Origin: Lachnospiraceae bacterium
GTDB lineage: Bacteria > Bacillota > Clostridia > Lachnospirales > Lachnospiraceae
NCBI GenBank assembly: GCA_910575835.1
Contig: CAJTGB010000016.1
Coordinates: 40,075-104,074, forward strand
Reading direction: 5' to 3'
DNA: 64,000 nt
A program made the translations under genes and the position numbers. Numbering within the stretch: position 1 is the first letter of the stretch; each line of letters opens with the position of its first letter. Under the pieces are notes generated by a model. That model made no database searches, had not been told where the DNA came from, and was given only the letters and a program-made list of their open reading frames with translations. This document shows, piece after piece, positions 18,601 through 27,350 of the stretch.

Positions 18601-18610
18601 TAATCTCAAT

Positions 18611-18670
18611 ACCCCGGAGACAGGCCGGAGAGCTGAACGAACCGTCAGCCTCCGGGGCCGTCCCCGGGGT
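18611..18670 (+). terminator. Terminator after glgD
   Basis: ACCCCGG (18611-18617) pairs with CCGGGGT (18664-18670), extended by GAC/GTC and GGCC/GGCC. It is followed by an AT-rich stretch with a weak U tract and separates glgD from the convergent moaC gene. Confidence 0.65.
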
Positions 18671-18701
18671 ATATTATTTCTGCATATTCATTCCTGTCGG
18701 G

Positions 18702-19172
18702 TCAGAATCTAAACTCTCCGCTCTTTCCTCCGGTCTTCTCGCAGAGGTGAATGTCCTCTATCACCATCCGCTTGTCGATCGCCTTACACATATCATAGAC
18801 CGTAAGAAGCGCCGTCGACACACCGGTCAGCGCCTCCATCTCCACACCGGTCCTGCCTTCTGTCTTGACCTGGCAGAACACTTCGATCACAAGTGCTTCC
18901 GGATCCATCCGAAACACGACCTTCGAATTCGTAAGATTCAGATAATGACACATGGGAATCAGTTCTGCCGTCTTCTTCGTACCCATGATCCCCGCGACCT
19001 GAGCCACCGTCAGAACGTCTCCCTTCTTCACCTTCTGCCCTGCGACAGCGTCGAACACTTCTTTGCTCACCCGTATCTTTCCCTTCGCAAGCGCCGTCCG
19101 TTCTGTAATCTCCTTGCCGGAAACGTCTACCATGACCGCGTTTCCATCCTGATCAAAATGGGTAAATTCCAT
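18702..19172 (-). CDS. moaC: Cyclic pyranopterin monophosphate synthase
   Basis: Second step of molybdenum cofactor synthesis: turns the MoaA product into cyclic pyranopterin monophosphate. 156 residues with all family blocks: [51 protein letters not shown] and LTVYDMCKA. Full length. It lies 15 bp after ptsI on the same strand with a GGAGTAGGA ribosome site, so it is probably co-transcribed with a sugar phosphotransferase gene. No other moa/mob/moe gene is in the window. Confidence 0.95.
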   Translation of the reverse strand: MEFTHFDQDGNAVMVDVSGKEITERTALAKGKIRVSKEVFDAVAGQKVKKGDVLTVAQVAGIMGTKKTAELIPMCHYLNLTNSKVVFRMDPEALVIEVFCQVKTEGRTGVEMEALTGVSTALLTVYDMCKAIDKRMVIEDIHLCEKTGGKSGEFRF

Positions 19173-19187
19173 ATATCCTACTCCTCA

Positions 19188-20813
19188 TCACTGTATCTCT
19201 CTGATTTTCTTCCTGAGGGCAAGCACCTGGTTGGGCGCCACCGACAGTTCGTCAATTCCTATCTGGATCAAATACTCCGTCAGCTCCAGATCTGCGGCCA
19301 GATCTCCGCATATGCTGATATGCTTCTCTTCCAGATGCACATTATTGGTAATAATGCGGATCATCTTCAGAATCGCCGAGTGGTGCGGATTATAGTACCT
19401 GTCCAGCCGGCTGTTCTGCCTGTCCATGCCAAGCGTAAGCTGAAGCAGATCGTTCGTCCCGATACTGAAAAAATCAACCTCCCTGGCAAGCTCGCCGCTG
19501 ATCATGACAGCAGCCGGAGTCTCGATCATGACTCCTACCGGGATATCTTCATCGAAGGCTGTCTTCTCGTTCTTCAATTCCTTCTTTGCCTTTTCAAGCA
19601 TGAGCTTCGCCGTCCTCACTTCTTCTATGGAAGTGATCATCGGAAACATAACGGACAAGTTCCCGAATGCCGACGCCCTTAGTATCGCCCTGAGCTGTGT
19701 CTTAAATACTTCATCCTTATCAAGGGACACACGGATCCCCCGATAGCCGATAGCCGGATTCGGATCCACGCCAAGGTCCAGGCAGTCCGCCGTCTTCTCT
19801 CCTCCGAGATCCGCAGTTCGGATCACTACCTTCTTGATCCCCATGGACTCTGCGGCCAGCTTATATACCTGGAACTGGTACTCCTCGGTCGGCGGCTTGC
19901 TTCCGCTCTCCATATACAGGAATTCGCTCCTGAACAATCCGATTCCTCCGGCGTCGCACCTTAATACGTTCTCAATATCTTCCCTGTTGCCGATATTCGC
20001 GCAGACGTCGATCTTCTGCCCGCTCTGCGTGATATTCTCTTTCCCTTTCAGTCTCTCTAAGTTCTGCACCTGAGTATGATTGGCATCCTGCTTCTGGCGC
20101 ATCTTGGTGATCGTCGTGTAGTCCGGCTCGATATAGATCTTACCCTCGAAGCCGTCTATAATAATGGTCTTTCCTTCGTAGTCCTTCTTAAGCGCCTCTC
20201 CTAACCCTATTACAGAGGGGATCCCCTTCGTCCGCGCAAGAACCGCCGTATGAGAATTGATCGTTCCGTACCTTGTGACAAATCCGAGAACCTTCGTCTT
20301 GTCCAGCTGTACCGCCTCGCTTGGGTAAAGCTCCCCTGCTGCCAGAACAAAAGGCTCGTCCATCAGCATCCGATCCTTCCACCCTCTTGCCAGAGTACGC
20401 ATAAGGCGGTTCGTTACATCCTTGACGTCCGCATCATGTCCCTGCACATAATTCTTATCCGCCGTCACTGCAGTCGAGAGAAAGTTCTCCGCCGCATTTT
20501 GTATAGCATACTCTGCATTTAACTTCTGTTCTACAATGATACCGGTGATCTTATCTACCAGGTCACGGTCCTCTAACACCATCTGCTGCATCTCAAATAT
20601 CGCGGCATTGGCTTCCCCGACCTCCTTCGCGGCATTCTCACAGAGCTCCCTCAATTCCTGCAATGCCTTCTGTCTGGCCTTCTGAAAACGCTGTACCTCT
20701 TTCTCGACGTCTTTTACATAGATACGGCGGATTTCTTTTGAATCTCTTTTATAAAAGGATAATTTGCCGATGGCGATCCCTTCGGATACTTTTTTCCCCG
20801 TCAATGTAATCAT
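19188..20813 (-). CDS. ptsI: Phosphoenolpyruvate-protein phosphotransferase (Enzyme I)
   Basis: Cytoplasmic first enzyme of the sugar phosphotransferase system, moving phosphate from PEP to HPr. 541 residues, slightly shorter than the usual 570. The active histidine is in GTINSHTAVLARTKGIPSV (near residue 185), where many homologues have GGRTSHSAI. PEP-site blocks are LFRSEFLYM, GYRGIRVSL, PVGVMIETPAAV and FSIGTNDLLQLTL. No ptsH lies next to it; HPr must be encoded elsewhere. It has its own promoter and is followed by moaC. Confidence 0.95.
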   Translation of the reverse strand: MITLTGKKVSEGIAIGKLSFYKRDSKEIRRIYVKDVEKEVQRFQKARQKALQELRELCENAAKEVGEANAAIFEMQQMVLEDRDLVDKITGIIVEQKLNAEYAIQNAAENFLSTAVTADKNYVQGHDADVKDVTNRLMRTLARGWKDRMLMDEPFVLAAGELYPSEAVQLDKTKVLGFVTRYGTINSHTAVLARTKGIPSVIGLGEALKKDYEGKTIIIDGFEGKIYIEPDYTTITKMRQKQDANHTQVQNLERLKGKENITQSGQKIDVCANIGNREDIENVLRCDAGGIGLFRSEFLYMESGSKPPTEEYQFQVYKLAAESMGIKKVVIRTADLGGEKTADCLDLGVDPNPAIGYRGIRVSLDKDEVFKTQLRAILRASAFGNLSVMFPMITSIEEVRTAKLMLEKAKKELKNEKTAFDEDIPVGVMIETPAAVMISGELAREVDFFSIGTNDLLQLTLGMDRQNSRLDRYYNPHHSAILKMIRIITNNVHLEEKHISICGDLAADLELTEYLIQIGIDELSVAPNQVLALRKKIREIQ

Positions 20814-20864
20814 ACTCTTATTCCTCTGTTATCCCTATTATTTTATCTTCATCTGTCAATGTAT

Positions 20865-20893
20865 ACTTTACACTCTTACATCTGTTTCGTCAA
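20865..20893 (-). promoter_or_regulatory. Promoter of ptsI-moaC
   Basis: On the minus strand TTGACG (20888-20893) and TAAAGT (20865-20870) are separated by 17 bp. It lies about 50 nt before the ptsI start and diverges from the cspA promoter. Confidence 0.6.
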
Positions 20894-20958
20894 GTGAAAT
20901 GATATCCCGGAAAAAACCGTTTTTTCCCAAAAAAATCATAAAAAGATTGCTAAATCTA

Positions 20959-20987
20959 TTGACGCAATTATAAATATATGCTAGTCT
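20959..20987 (+). promoter_or_regulatory. Promoter of the cold shock gene
   Basis: TTGACG (20959-20964), 17 bp, then TAGTCT (20982-20987) with an extended TG one base before it. It implies a 5' leader of roughly 65-70 nt, of the kind that often regulates cold shock mRNAs. Confidence 0.55.
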
Positions 20988-21058
20988 ATAAGGCAGTTAT
21001 CTATAGATTTGTTTTATGGATGCAGTGTTTCTAATTATTTTTTTATGGAGGTATTGTC

Positions 21059-21256
21059 ATGAAAGGTACAGTGAAATGGTTCAACAACCAAAAGGGTTAT
21101 GGTTTCATTTCTGATGAAACCGGCAATGATGTATTCGTACACTACTCCGGGCTGAACATGGAAGGGTTCAAGTCTTTAGACGAAGGTCAGGATGTAGAGT
21201 ACGATGTGACAGAGGGATCCAAGGGACCTCAGGCCGTTAATGTAACAAAGATTTAA
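21059..21256 (+). CDS. Cold shock protein (CspA family)
   Basis: Single-domain RNA chaperone, 65 residues, with RNP1 (KGYGFIS) and RNP2 (DVFVHYS) in the order typical of CspA/CspB. It binds single-stranded RNA and melts structure. The ATG follows ATGGAGGTATTGTC. The gene stands alone with a leader and a strong bidirectional terminator about 100 nt after the stop. Whether it is cold-induced or constitutive cannot be told. Confidence 0.96.
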   Translation: MKGTVKWFNNQKGYGFISDETGNDVFVHYSGLNMEGFKSLDEGQDVEYDVTEGSKGPQAVNVTKI

Positions 21257-21357
21257 TTTAATGCAATTCTTTTAATCGCAAATTAAATGTACCTTTTATA
21301 TATTAAATAGCTACATGATTTAGATATCTAAAAGCACTACATGTAATTGAGGTTATG

Positions 21358-21393
21358 AAAAAGACCAGATAATTGACTTATCTGGTCTTTTTC
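21358..21393. terminator. Bidirectional terminator between cspA and the SseB-like gene
   Basis: AAAAGACCAGATAA and TTATCTGGTCTTTT pair almost perfectly around a short TTGAC loop. A runs on one side and T runs on the other make it usable on both strands, between two convergent genes. Confidence 0.85.
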
Positions 21394-21410
21394 ACTTGGC
21401 AGCCATATTC

Positions 21411-22163
21411 TTACCGATCCTGCGAAGCTCTCGCTATCTTAAGCTGTACGTTCACTCCCAGCGGATTGAGCACAATGCCGGCGCTTCCCGCCGGTATCAG
21501 GTTCAATACCTTATCCGCTTCTACTACCACCGCACGGAACTGGTTCTGTCTGTTGAACTTCCCAAACTCCTGGATATCCGTAAATAACGGCTGGTATAAC
21601 TGTCCGTCTCTGCCTTTGAGCGCCAAAACCCCTTCGTCCTTCCTCACTGCGAATATATATCTTCCCCGCCCCAGATGTGCCATCATCTCCTCATACAATT
21701 CCTTCATCTCTTCCGTCATTGCCTGTCCGCGGTTCTTATAAAGCTCCTGCATGAAATAGATCGCCGTCAGATTCAGCGCCGGATTCTCCACCCACACCTG
21801 GCCTTCGGGCAGCCGGTCGGGATTGTTCCTTACGATCAGCTCGTTAAGCTGTACCGCGGCCCGGTCCAAAGTTCCGTCATTTGCCACGATACAGTTCACG
21901 CCCATAGGATACAGGCTTGTATAGAACATCAGGAAGCTTTTCTTCTCGACCTTAATGACCTGCACAGGGTTCTTCTCTGCCGCAAGCCCTGCCATCCTCT
22001 TCCTGGCATCCTCCTCCTTAAAGAACACCAAGATCTGATCGTCATATGTATCAGGGTCGCATATTACATAAGGAAGCTTCGTACCGCCGGACATCAGGAC
22101 ATAGACCGCCTCCGAACTCCGCAGCCGTTCCATCGTCTGTTTCTTCCTGTCCACAGCCATCAT
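21411..22163 (-). CDS. SseB-domain protein
   Basis: About 250 residues with an SseB-type N-terminal domain (LYVLMSGGTKLP-like start, then FFKEEDARKRMA and IQEFGKFNRQNQFRAVVVEADKV, GIVLNPLGVNVQL). The family is widespread; its biochemical function is unclear. The start overlaps the stop of the ferredoxin-like gene by four bases (ATGA), with GAAAGGG just upstream, so translation is coupled. It is the third gene of a ferritin/BFD-like/SseB operon. Role unknown. Confidence 0.75.
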   Translation of the reverse strand: MMAVDRKKQTMERLRSSEAVYVLMSGGTKLPYVICDPDTYDDQILVFFKEEDARKRMAGLAAEKNPVQVIKVEKKSFLMFYTSLYPMGVNCIVANDGTLDRAAVQLNELIVRNNPDRLPEGQVWVENPALNLTAIYFMQELYKNRGQAMTEEMKELYEEMMAHLGRGRYIFAVRKDEGVLALKGRDGQLYQPLFTDIQEFGKFNRQNQFRAVVVEADKVLNLIPAGSAGIVLNPLGVNVQLKIARASQDR

Positions 22164-22345
22164 ACCCTTTCTTTTAATAATTTCTTCGTCAGTTTCTTTG
22201 CTTTCTTTTTGCATTTGCCGCATCCCTTGCCGACCTTTGTCAGCTTCTTCACCTGCTTGAATGATCCGGCCCCGTCATTCACCGCATCTGCTATATCGCC
22301 CTTCGTCACATGCCGGCATGAACAGATCACCTTCTTGCGGTTCAT
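22160..22345 (-). CDS. BFD-like [2Fe-2S]-binding protein
   Basis: A 61-residue protein matching bacterioferritin-associated ferredoxin: CSC near the N-terminus, then VGKGCGKCKKK, giving the four cysteines of a BFD-type 2Fe-2S cluster, with the DIADAVNDGAGSFKQVKKLTKVG helical core between. In model species BFD reduces the ferritin core to release iron. Here it lies directly downstream of a ferritin gene, start within 3 nt of the ferritin stop. The C-terminal tail is very lysine-rich. I use the ATG at 22345; a TTG two codons earlier would overlap ferritin by four bases. Confidence 0.85.
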   Translation of the reverse strand: MNRKKVICSCRHVTKGDIADAVNDGAGSFKQVKKLTKVGKGCGKCKKKAKKLTKKLLKERV

Positions 22346-22347
22346 GA

Positions 22348-22860
22348 TCAAAGCACCAGCGACGGCGCGGAATATACGCGTGCTCCGAGTTCATTATCCA
22401 GCATATATAAGCTCTTCGGATCATCCCCGAATAATTCGAACTTCTTCACCAGATTGTCCGCATTCGTCTCTTCCTCTCCCTGCTCCTTAACAAACCAATC
22501 CAAGAACTGCATGGTGCGGAAATCCTTCACCGAATATGCCGCATCATAGATCGTATGGATGAGGCTTGTCACATACTGTTCATGTTTCAGTCCTTCCGCA
22601 AGCACAGCCTTCGCGCTCACGAGCGCCACTTCCGGTTTGCTGATCGTCTCTAATTCGACCTTCTCGCCGTTGTTCTGCAAATACTGGATGAACAGCATAG
22701 CGTGGTCTCTCTCCTCCTGCGCCTGGATCTTGTACCAGTTGCCGAATCCATCCAACCCCTGCTCATAGTAATAATTCGAAAAATCCAGATACAGATACGC
22801 TGAATAGAACTCTTTATTTACCTGCTGATTCAATAATTCAACTACTTTTTTATCTAGCAT
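22348..22860 (-). CDS. ftnA: Non-heme ferritin
   Basis: Iron-storage protein of 170 residues. The ferroxidase ligands are visible: Glu in NKEFYSAYLYL (near residue 17), EERDHA (near residues 49-53), and KEQGEEE with Q and E (near residues 127-130). It forms 24-subunit shells that oxidise and store ferrous iron. It starts an operon with a BFD-like ferredoxin and an SseB-domain gene. The start follows AAAGGAGGATATATAGC. A consensus promoter lies about 35-65 nt upstream. No heme-ligand methionine typical of bacterioferritin could be assigned. Confidence 0.95.
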   Translation of the reverse strand: MLDKKVVELLNQQVNKEFYSAYLYLDFSNYYYEQGLDGFGNWYKIQAQEERDHAMLFIQYLQNNGEKVELETISKPEVALVSAKAVLAEGLKHEQYVTSLIHTIYDAAYSVKDFRTMQFLDWFVKEQGEEETNADNLVKKFELFGDDPKSLYMLDNELGARVYSAPSLVL

Positions 22861-22895
22861 GCTATATATCCTCCTTTGTTAAGCAATTCTTATCC

Positions 22896-22924
22896 ATTAT
22901 ACACTTTGCATTTCTTAAAAGCAA
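22896..22924 (-). promoter_or_regulatory. Promoter of the ferritin operon
   Basis: On the minus strand TTGCTT (22919-22924), 17 bp, then perfect TATAAT (22896-22901). It follows immediately after the terminator of the upstream ACT-domain gene. No clear Fur or PerR box was seen. Confidence 0.65.
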
Positions 22925-22926
22925 GA

Positions 22927-22955
22927 GGGTACGGGAAGTTTAACCTCCCGTACCC
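22927..22955 (-). terminator. Terminator of the ior-paaK-ACT operon
   Basis: GGGTACGGGA (22927-22936) pairs with TCCCGTACCC (22946-22955) around a 9-nt loop. On the minus strand it is followed by TCTTGCTTTT. It lies 17 nt beyond the ACT-domain stop. Confidence 0.75.
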
Positions 22956-22971
22956 GTTCTGCCGCATAATG

Positions 22972-23415
22972 TTATTGATTCGCGCGGTATGCTTCGTCGG
23001 CGCTGTATACGTCGAACCCGCTGCCCTTCAAGATCCCGGTGACTCTTGCCGGATCATCGCTTTTCAGCACTGCCGCGGCATCATTTCCGTTAGCGAAAGC
23101 ATACATGTACTCTACATTTACCCCGCCTTCCACGATCTGATGCATCGCCCGGCTTAAAGATCCCGTCGCATGCGGTACGCGAAGCGCCACCACGTCCGTC
23201 AGCATCGCCGTAATTCCTGCCTCCTTAAGCGCCTGACGCCCCTTGTGAGGGTCGGAAACGATCATACGCAGCATTCCATAGTCGGAGGTATCCGCAAGGC
23301 TTAAAGCCACGATATTTACGTCCTTCTCTGCCAGGACCTTTAACACCTCGTCAAGACGTCCCTCTCTGTTTTCCAAAAATACTGACAACTGCTGGATAGT
23401 ATTATTTGCACCCAT
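22972..23415 (-). CDS. Tandem ACT-domain protein
   Basis: 147-residue protein made of two ACT domains: IQQLSVFLENREGRLDEVLKVLAEKDVNIVAL in the first, and a second half with GGVNVEYMYAFANGNDAAAVL. ACT domains bind small ligands, usually amino acids. It is the last gene of the iorA-iorB-paaK operon, where such proteins commonly occur, so it may sense an aromatic or branched amino acid (inference). No catalytic domain. The paaK stop is 12 nt upstream. Confidence 0.88.
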   Translation of the reverse strand: MGANNTIQQLSVFLENREGRLDEVLKVLAEKDVNIVALSLADTSDYGMLRMIVSDPHKGRQALKEAGITAMLTDVVALRVPHATGSLSRAMHQIVEGGVNVEYMYAFANGNDAAAVLKSDDPARVTGILKGSGFDVYSADEAYRANQ

Positions 23416-23427
23416 GGTATCTTCCTC

Positions 23428-24759
23428 CTATAAGTTTCTGTTATCAATGACACGTTTTGCCTTGCCTTCGCTTCTCTGGATCGTCTTAGGCTCGACAAGC
23501 TTCACTCTCACGGATACTCCCAACGCCTGCTTCAGAACGGCTCCCACCTTATTCTTAAGTCCGTCCAGTTTGCGGATCTCATCTGAGAAGTATTTCTCGT
23601 CCACTTCTACCATGACGGTCAGGACATCCAGATTATTCTCACGGTCAACGATCAGCATATAGTGAGGCGCAACGCCGCCGCCCATAGACAGAAGGGCAGT
23701 CTCAACCTGTGTCGGGAATACATTGACGCCGCGGATCACCTTCATATCATCCGTACGTCCGGTAAACTTCTGGATTCTGGGCAGAGTCCTCCCGCATTCG
23801 CACGCGCTGTGTTCAATGCTGGTAAGATCCTTTGTTCTGTAACGGATAAGCGGCATCCCTTCCTTGACAAGGGTCGTGAACACAAGCTCGCCCGTCTCAC
23901 CGTCTGCGCATGCGGACTGGTCCGCCGGATTCAGCACCTCAGGGTAGAAATAATCCTCATATACATGAAGCCCCTTATGATGGATACAGTCCATAGCCAC
24001 ACCCGGTCCTGTGATCTCGCACAATCCATAGATATCGAAGCTGTTGATATGTAAGATATCCTCGATCTTTTGCCGCATCTCATCCGTCCACGGCTCCGCG
24101 CCGTTAATGCCCGCCTTGATCTGGAGCCGGTCGACAACGTTCGCCTCCTGCGCCGCCTCCGCCAGATACAGCGCATAAGACGGCGTACATGCGAACGCAG
24201 TTGCACCGAAGTCTTCCATACACATCAGCTGACGCTTCGTATTGCCGGAGGACATTGGAATGGCCATTGCCCCAAGCGCCCTCGCTCCAAGGTCAAGCCC
24301 CATCCCCCCGGTGAACAGGCCGTATCCATAGCATACATGGATGCGGTCTGCCGAAGTAAGACCCGCCATGGTTAGCCCTCTCGCCACACACTCCCCCCAT
24401 ACATCCACATCCTTCTGCGTATAGGAAGCAAGAGTAAGCTTACCGGTCGTTCCAGATGTTCCCTGTACTCTGGCGATCTTCTCCTTCGGAACCGCAAGAA
24501 GTCCGAAAGGATAATTATCCCTCAAGTCCTCCTTGGTCGTGAACGGGAGCTTATTGATATCCTCGATCCCTTTGATATCGCCGGGTTCTACTCCCATCTC
24601 ATCCATCTTCTTTTTATAGAATTCTACATTCTCATATACATTCTTCACCTGCTTCACAAGCCGCTCGCCCTGAAGAGCGCTCATCTCGTCTCTGCTCATA
24701 CATTCCATCTTAGGATCTCTGATCGATTCATTCCAGTTTTCTAATGCTATTTTCGCCAT
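23428..24759 (-). CDS. paaK: Phenylacetate-CoA ligase
   Basis: AMP-forming ligase of the PaaK family, 443 residues. Motifs: GTSGTTGKLTLASYT (near residues 99-113), YGLCEITGPGVAMDC, MPLIRYRTKDLT, and GRTDDMKVIRGVNVFPTQVE. The C-terminal AMP-binding domain is complete. It lies between iorAB and an ACT-domain gene. With IorAB making aryl-acetyl-CoA from aryl-pyruvates, PaaK working in reverse could capture the thioester energy as ATP and release aryl-acetate, or it could activate external aryl acids. The direction is inference. The start follows AGGAGTATGAAGTT. Confidence 0.93.
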   Translation of the reverse strand: MAKIALENWNESIRDPKMECMSRDEMSALQGERLVKQVKNVYENVEFYKKKMDEMGVEPGDIKGIEDINKLPFTTKEDLRDNYPFGLLAVPKEKIARVQGTSGTTGKLTLASYTQKDVDVWGECVARGLTMAGLTSADRIHVCYGYGLFTGGMGLDLGARALGAMAIPMSSGNTKRQLMCMEDFGATAFACTPSYALYLAEAAQEANVVDRLQIKAGINGAEPWTDEMRQKIEDILHINSFDIYGLCEITGPGVAMDCIHHKGLHVYEDYFYPEVLNPADQSACADGETGELVFTTLVKEGMPLIRYRTKDLTSIEHSACECGRTLPRIQKFTGRTDDMKVIRGVNVFPTQVETALLSMGGGVAPHYMLIVDRENNLDVLTVMVEVDEKYFSDEIRKLDGLKNKVGAVLKQALGVSVRVKLVEPKTIQRSEGKAKRVIDNRNL

Positions 24760-24834
24760 AACTTCATACTCCTGTTCTGATTTCTATTCTTTTTGTCTTA
24801 TATGATCTGCCTTCGCCGTGATGCATGATCAGAC

Positions 24835-25410
24835 CTATGACACAAGATGATAGCCTACGTCAAACGCCTTCTTATTGATCTCTATGGTTTTCTGCGGTAC
24901 CGTGCGTTCGATCACGTCATACCATTCTTCCGTACTGAAGTCCATGTGCTGAGCGGCGATCCCAAGTACGATCAGGTTAAATACCCTTGGATTGCCGAGC
25001 TTCTTGGACTCTTCGGTCGCATTTACCGTATAGACCTTATGCTCCTTCTTTAACGTCTCAATGATTCCTTCGGGATACTCTGCGGCGCCGATCACGACCG
25101 GTATCGGATCGATCCGCCAGTCGTTGATGATCAGTACGCCGTCCTCCTTCAGGAAATGTGCATACCGAAGAGCTTCCAATCTCTCAAACGCGATCAGGAC
25201 GTCTGCCTGTCCTTCCTCTACGATCGGCTCCGCCACCTTCCCGCCGTAACGGACGAAGGTCACGACGCTTCCTCCTCTCTGTGCCATTCCGTGCACCTCG
25301 GAGAGCTTCACATCATATCCTCCCGCCGTGGCAAGCCCGCCCAAAATCCTGCTGGTCAGAAGCGTTCCCTGTCCTCCGACTCCGACGATCATAATATTCT
25401 TCACTGCCAT
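24835..25410 (-). CDS. iorB: Indolepyruvate ferredoxin oxidoreductase, beta subunit
   Basis: 191-residue subunit of the 2-keto-acid:ferredoxin oxidoreductase family. The start GVGGQGTLLTSRILGG and EVHGMAQRGGSVVTFVRYG are the family signature. With IorA it oxidatively decarboxylates aryl-pyruvates to aryl-acetyl-CoA using ferredoxin; enzymes of this type are anaerobic. Its start overlaps the iorA stop by one base (TAATG). It is followed after 75 bp by paaK. Confidence 0.95.
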   Translation of the reverse strand: MAVKNIMIVGVGGQGTLLTSRILGGLATAGGYDVKLSEVHGMAQRGGSVVTFVRYGGKVAEPIVEEGQADVLIAFERLEALRYAHFLKEDGVLIINDWRIDPIPVVIGAAEYPEGIIETLKKEHKVYTVNATEESKKLGNPRVFNLIVLGIAAQHMDFSTEEWYDVIERTVPQKTIEINKKAFDVGYHLVS

Positions 25411-27164
25411 TATCTGTCACCTGCCTTCACTAATTCTATTGCCCCGAACTTGCACAAGTCCTTGCAGAGTCCGCATCCGGTGCACATGGTGTCGTCAATG
25501 CGGATCGTCCCGTCTTCTCTTCTTGTCATGGCAGGACATCCCGGTTTCATACACATGCCGCATTTCTTGCACAGGTCTGCGTGTGCGGTATACAATGGCT
25601 TCTTTTCCTTGCTAAGCAAGACGCAGGGCGTCTTGGTGATGATCACGGACACTTCGTCTCTTGCCGTCTCTTCTTTGATTACTCTTTCCAGTGCTTCAAG
25701 GTCAAATGCATTGACCTCGAATACGTTCTTAACTCCGATCGCCCGGCACAGCCCCGAAATATCGATCGCAGGAGCCAGATCTCCCTGCAGGGTCCTGCCG
25801 GTTGCCGCGTGGTCCTGATGTCCGGTCATTCCGGTCGTGGAATTATCCAGGATCAGAACCGTCCCTGTTGCATTGTTATACACCATATTCATCAGCGAAT
25901 TGATTCCCGTATGAAGGAATGTGGAATCTCCGATGGCCGCTACCCAGTTCTTTATGTATTCTTTTCCTTTTGCCTTCTCCATACCGTGAAGGCTGGATAT
26001 ACTGGCTCCCATACAGATAGTCGTGTCGACCACGCTAAGCGGCGCCACGGCTCCCAATGTGTAGCATCCGATATCGCCTGCCACATGGAGTCCTAACTTC
26101 CTCACCGCATAATATACGCTCCTGTGGGGACATCCCGGACACAGGATCGGCGGCCTCACCGGTACCTGCGCGGGAGTCTTGATATTCAGTTCTTCTCCAA
26201 GAACCGCCCTTCGGATCATATTGGCGCTGTACTCTCCCTGTACCGTGAAGATCTCCTTCCCCACAGCCTTGATCCCCCAGGATCTAACCTGTTCCTCGAT
26301 CACGGGATCCAATTCTTCCACGATATACAACGTCTCTACTTTTGAAGCAAATTCTTCGATCAGCTTCTTCGGAAGCGGGTTGACCATTCCAAGCTTTAAG
26401 ACGGAAGCCTCCGGGAGCGCTTCCTTCACATACTGATAGGGAATTCCGCTGGTGATAACGCCGATCTTCGTATCGTTCATCTCCATCCGGTTGACAGACA
26501 GCGTATCGGCGGCTTCGGCAAGTTCAAGATTGCGCTTCTCTATCTCAATATGGCGAAGCTTCGCATTCGCCGGCATCATGACCGTCTTGCGTATATCCTT
26601 CTCATAAGGCCTGTCCTTAACTTCCTTGCGCCAGCCAAGCTCCACCACTCCCTGAGAATGTGCCAGCCTTGTTGTGGTGCGGAACACAAAGGGGCGGTCG
26701 AACCGCTCGCTCAGCTCAAACGCCTGCTTCATGAACTCCTTCGCCTCCGAACTGTCTGACGGCTCCAACACCGGGAGCTGCGCTGCCCGCGCCACCATCC
26801 TGGTGTCCTGCTCGTTCTGTGAACTGTATAATCCCGGATCATCCGCCACCACAATGACAAGTCCGCCGTTCACTCCCATATAAGATACCGTATACGCCGG
26901 ATCTGCCGCCACGTTGAATCCCACATGCTTCATGCAGGACATGGCGCGGACTCCGGCAACAGACGCACCGATCGCTACTTCAGTTGCAACCTTCTCATTA
27001 GGCGACCACTCGCAGTACAGATCATCCTTATACTGCACCAGATACTCGCTGATCTCTGTGCTCGGCGTACCCGGATACGCGGCGGATACCTTGACTCCCG
27101 CTTCATAAGCGCCCCTGGCAATGGCTTCGTTGCCAAGCATAATTACCTTTTTTGTTTCTGACAT
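25410..27164 (-). CDS. iorA: Indolepyruvate ferredoxin oxidoreductase, alpha subunit
   Basis: 584-residue catalytic subunit with fused thiamine-diphosphate domains and a C-terminal two-cluster ferredoxin domain: CKKCGMCMKPGCP and CTGCGLCKDLCKFGAIE. The TPP region shows GDIGCYTLGAVAPL and GDSTFLHTGINSL with ILDNSTTGMTGHQ. Uses aryl-2-keto acids from aromatic amino acid transamination. First gene of iorA-iorB-paaK-ACT. A promoter lies about 130 nt upstream, leaving a long leader of unknown function. Confidence 0.96.
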   Translation of the reverse strand: MSETKKVIMLGNEAIARGAYEAGVKVSAAYPGTPSTEISEYLVQYKDDLYCEWSPNEKVATEVAIGASVAGVRAMSCMKHVGFNVAADPAYTVSYMGVNGGLVIVVADDPGLYSSQNEQDTRMVARAAQLPVLEPSDSSEAKEFMKQAFELSERFDRPFVFRTTTRLAHSQGVVELGWRKEVKDRPYEKDIRKTVMMPANAKLRHIEIEKRNLELAEAADTLSVNRMEMNDTKIGVITSGIPYQYVKEALPEASVLKLGMVNPLPKKLIEEFASKVETLYIVEELDPVIEEQVRSWGIKAVGKEIFTVQGEYSANMIRRAVLGEELNIKTPAQVPVRPPILCPGCPHRSVYYAVRKLGLHVAGDIGCYTLGAVAPLSVVDTTICMGASISSLHGMEKAKGKEYIKNWVAAIGDSTFLHTGINSLMNMVYNNATGTVLILDNSTTGMTGHQDHAATGRTLQGDLAPAIDISGLCRAIGVKNVFEVNAFDLEALERVIKEETARDEVSVIITKTPCVLLSKEKKPLYTAHADLCKKCGMCMKPGCPAMTRREDGTIRIDDTMCTGCGLCKDLCKFGAIELVKAGDR

Positions 27165-27299
27165 TCTATAGCCCTTCCTTTACTGTTAATCTATATCTCA
27201 GTCATCTTTTTGCAGATGCCTGAAACTATTTCTTTGCATAACATATATTTATGATACCGCGGATCGCTCTGCATTTCATGCTCCCGCAATCCAGATTTT

Positions 27300-27328
27300 A
27301 GTATAGCACAATACTTTCGTGGTTTAAA
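27300..27328 (-). promoter_or_regulatory. Promoter of the ior operon
   Basis: On the minus strand TTTAAA (27323-27328), 17 bp, then TATACT (27300-27305) with an extended TG before it. The leader to iorA is about 130 nt, with no riboswitch class that I recognise. Confidence 0.55.
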
Positions 27329-27350
27329 GCTTTAATTTACTTAACCGCAC

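Noticed and set aside
25156..25818. Large plus-strand frames opposite iorA, iorB and paaK
   Set aside because: They lack ribosome sites and family motifs, and the minus-strand genes are complete with clear signatures.
27165..27300. Riboswitch or T-box in the ior leader
   Set aside because: The leader is about 130 nt but shows no T-box sequence, anti-terminator or recognised aptamer core.
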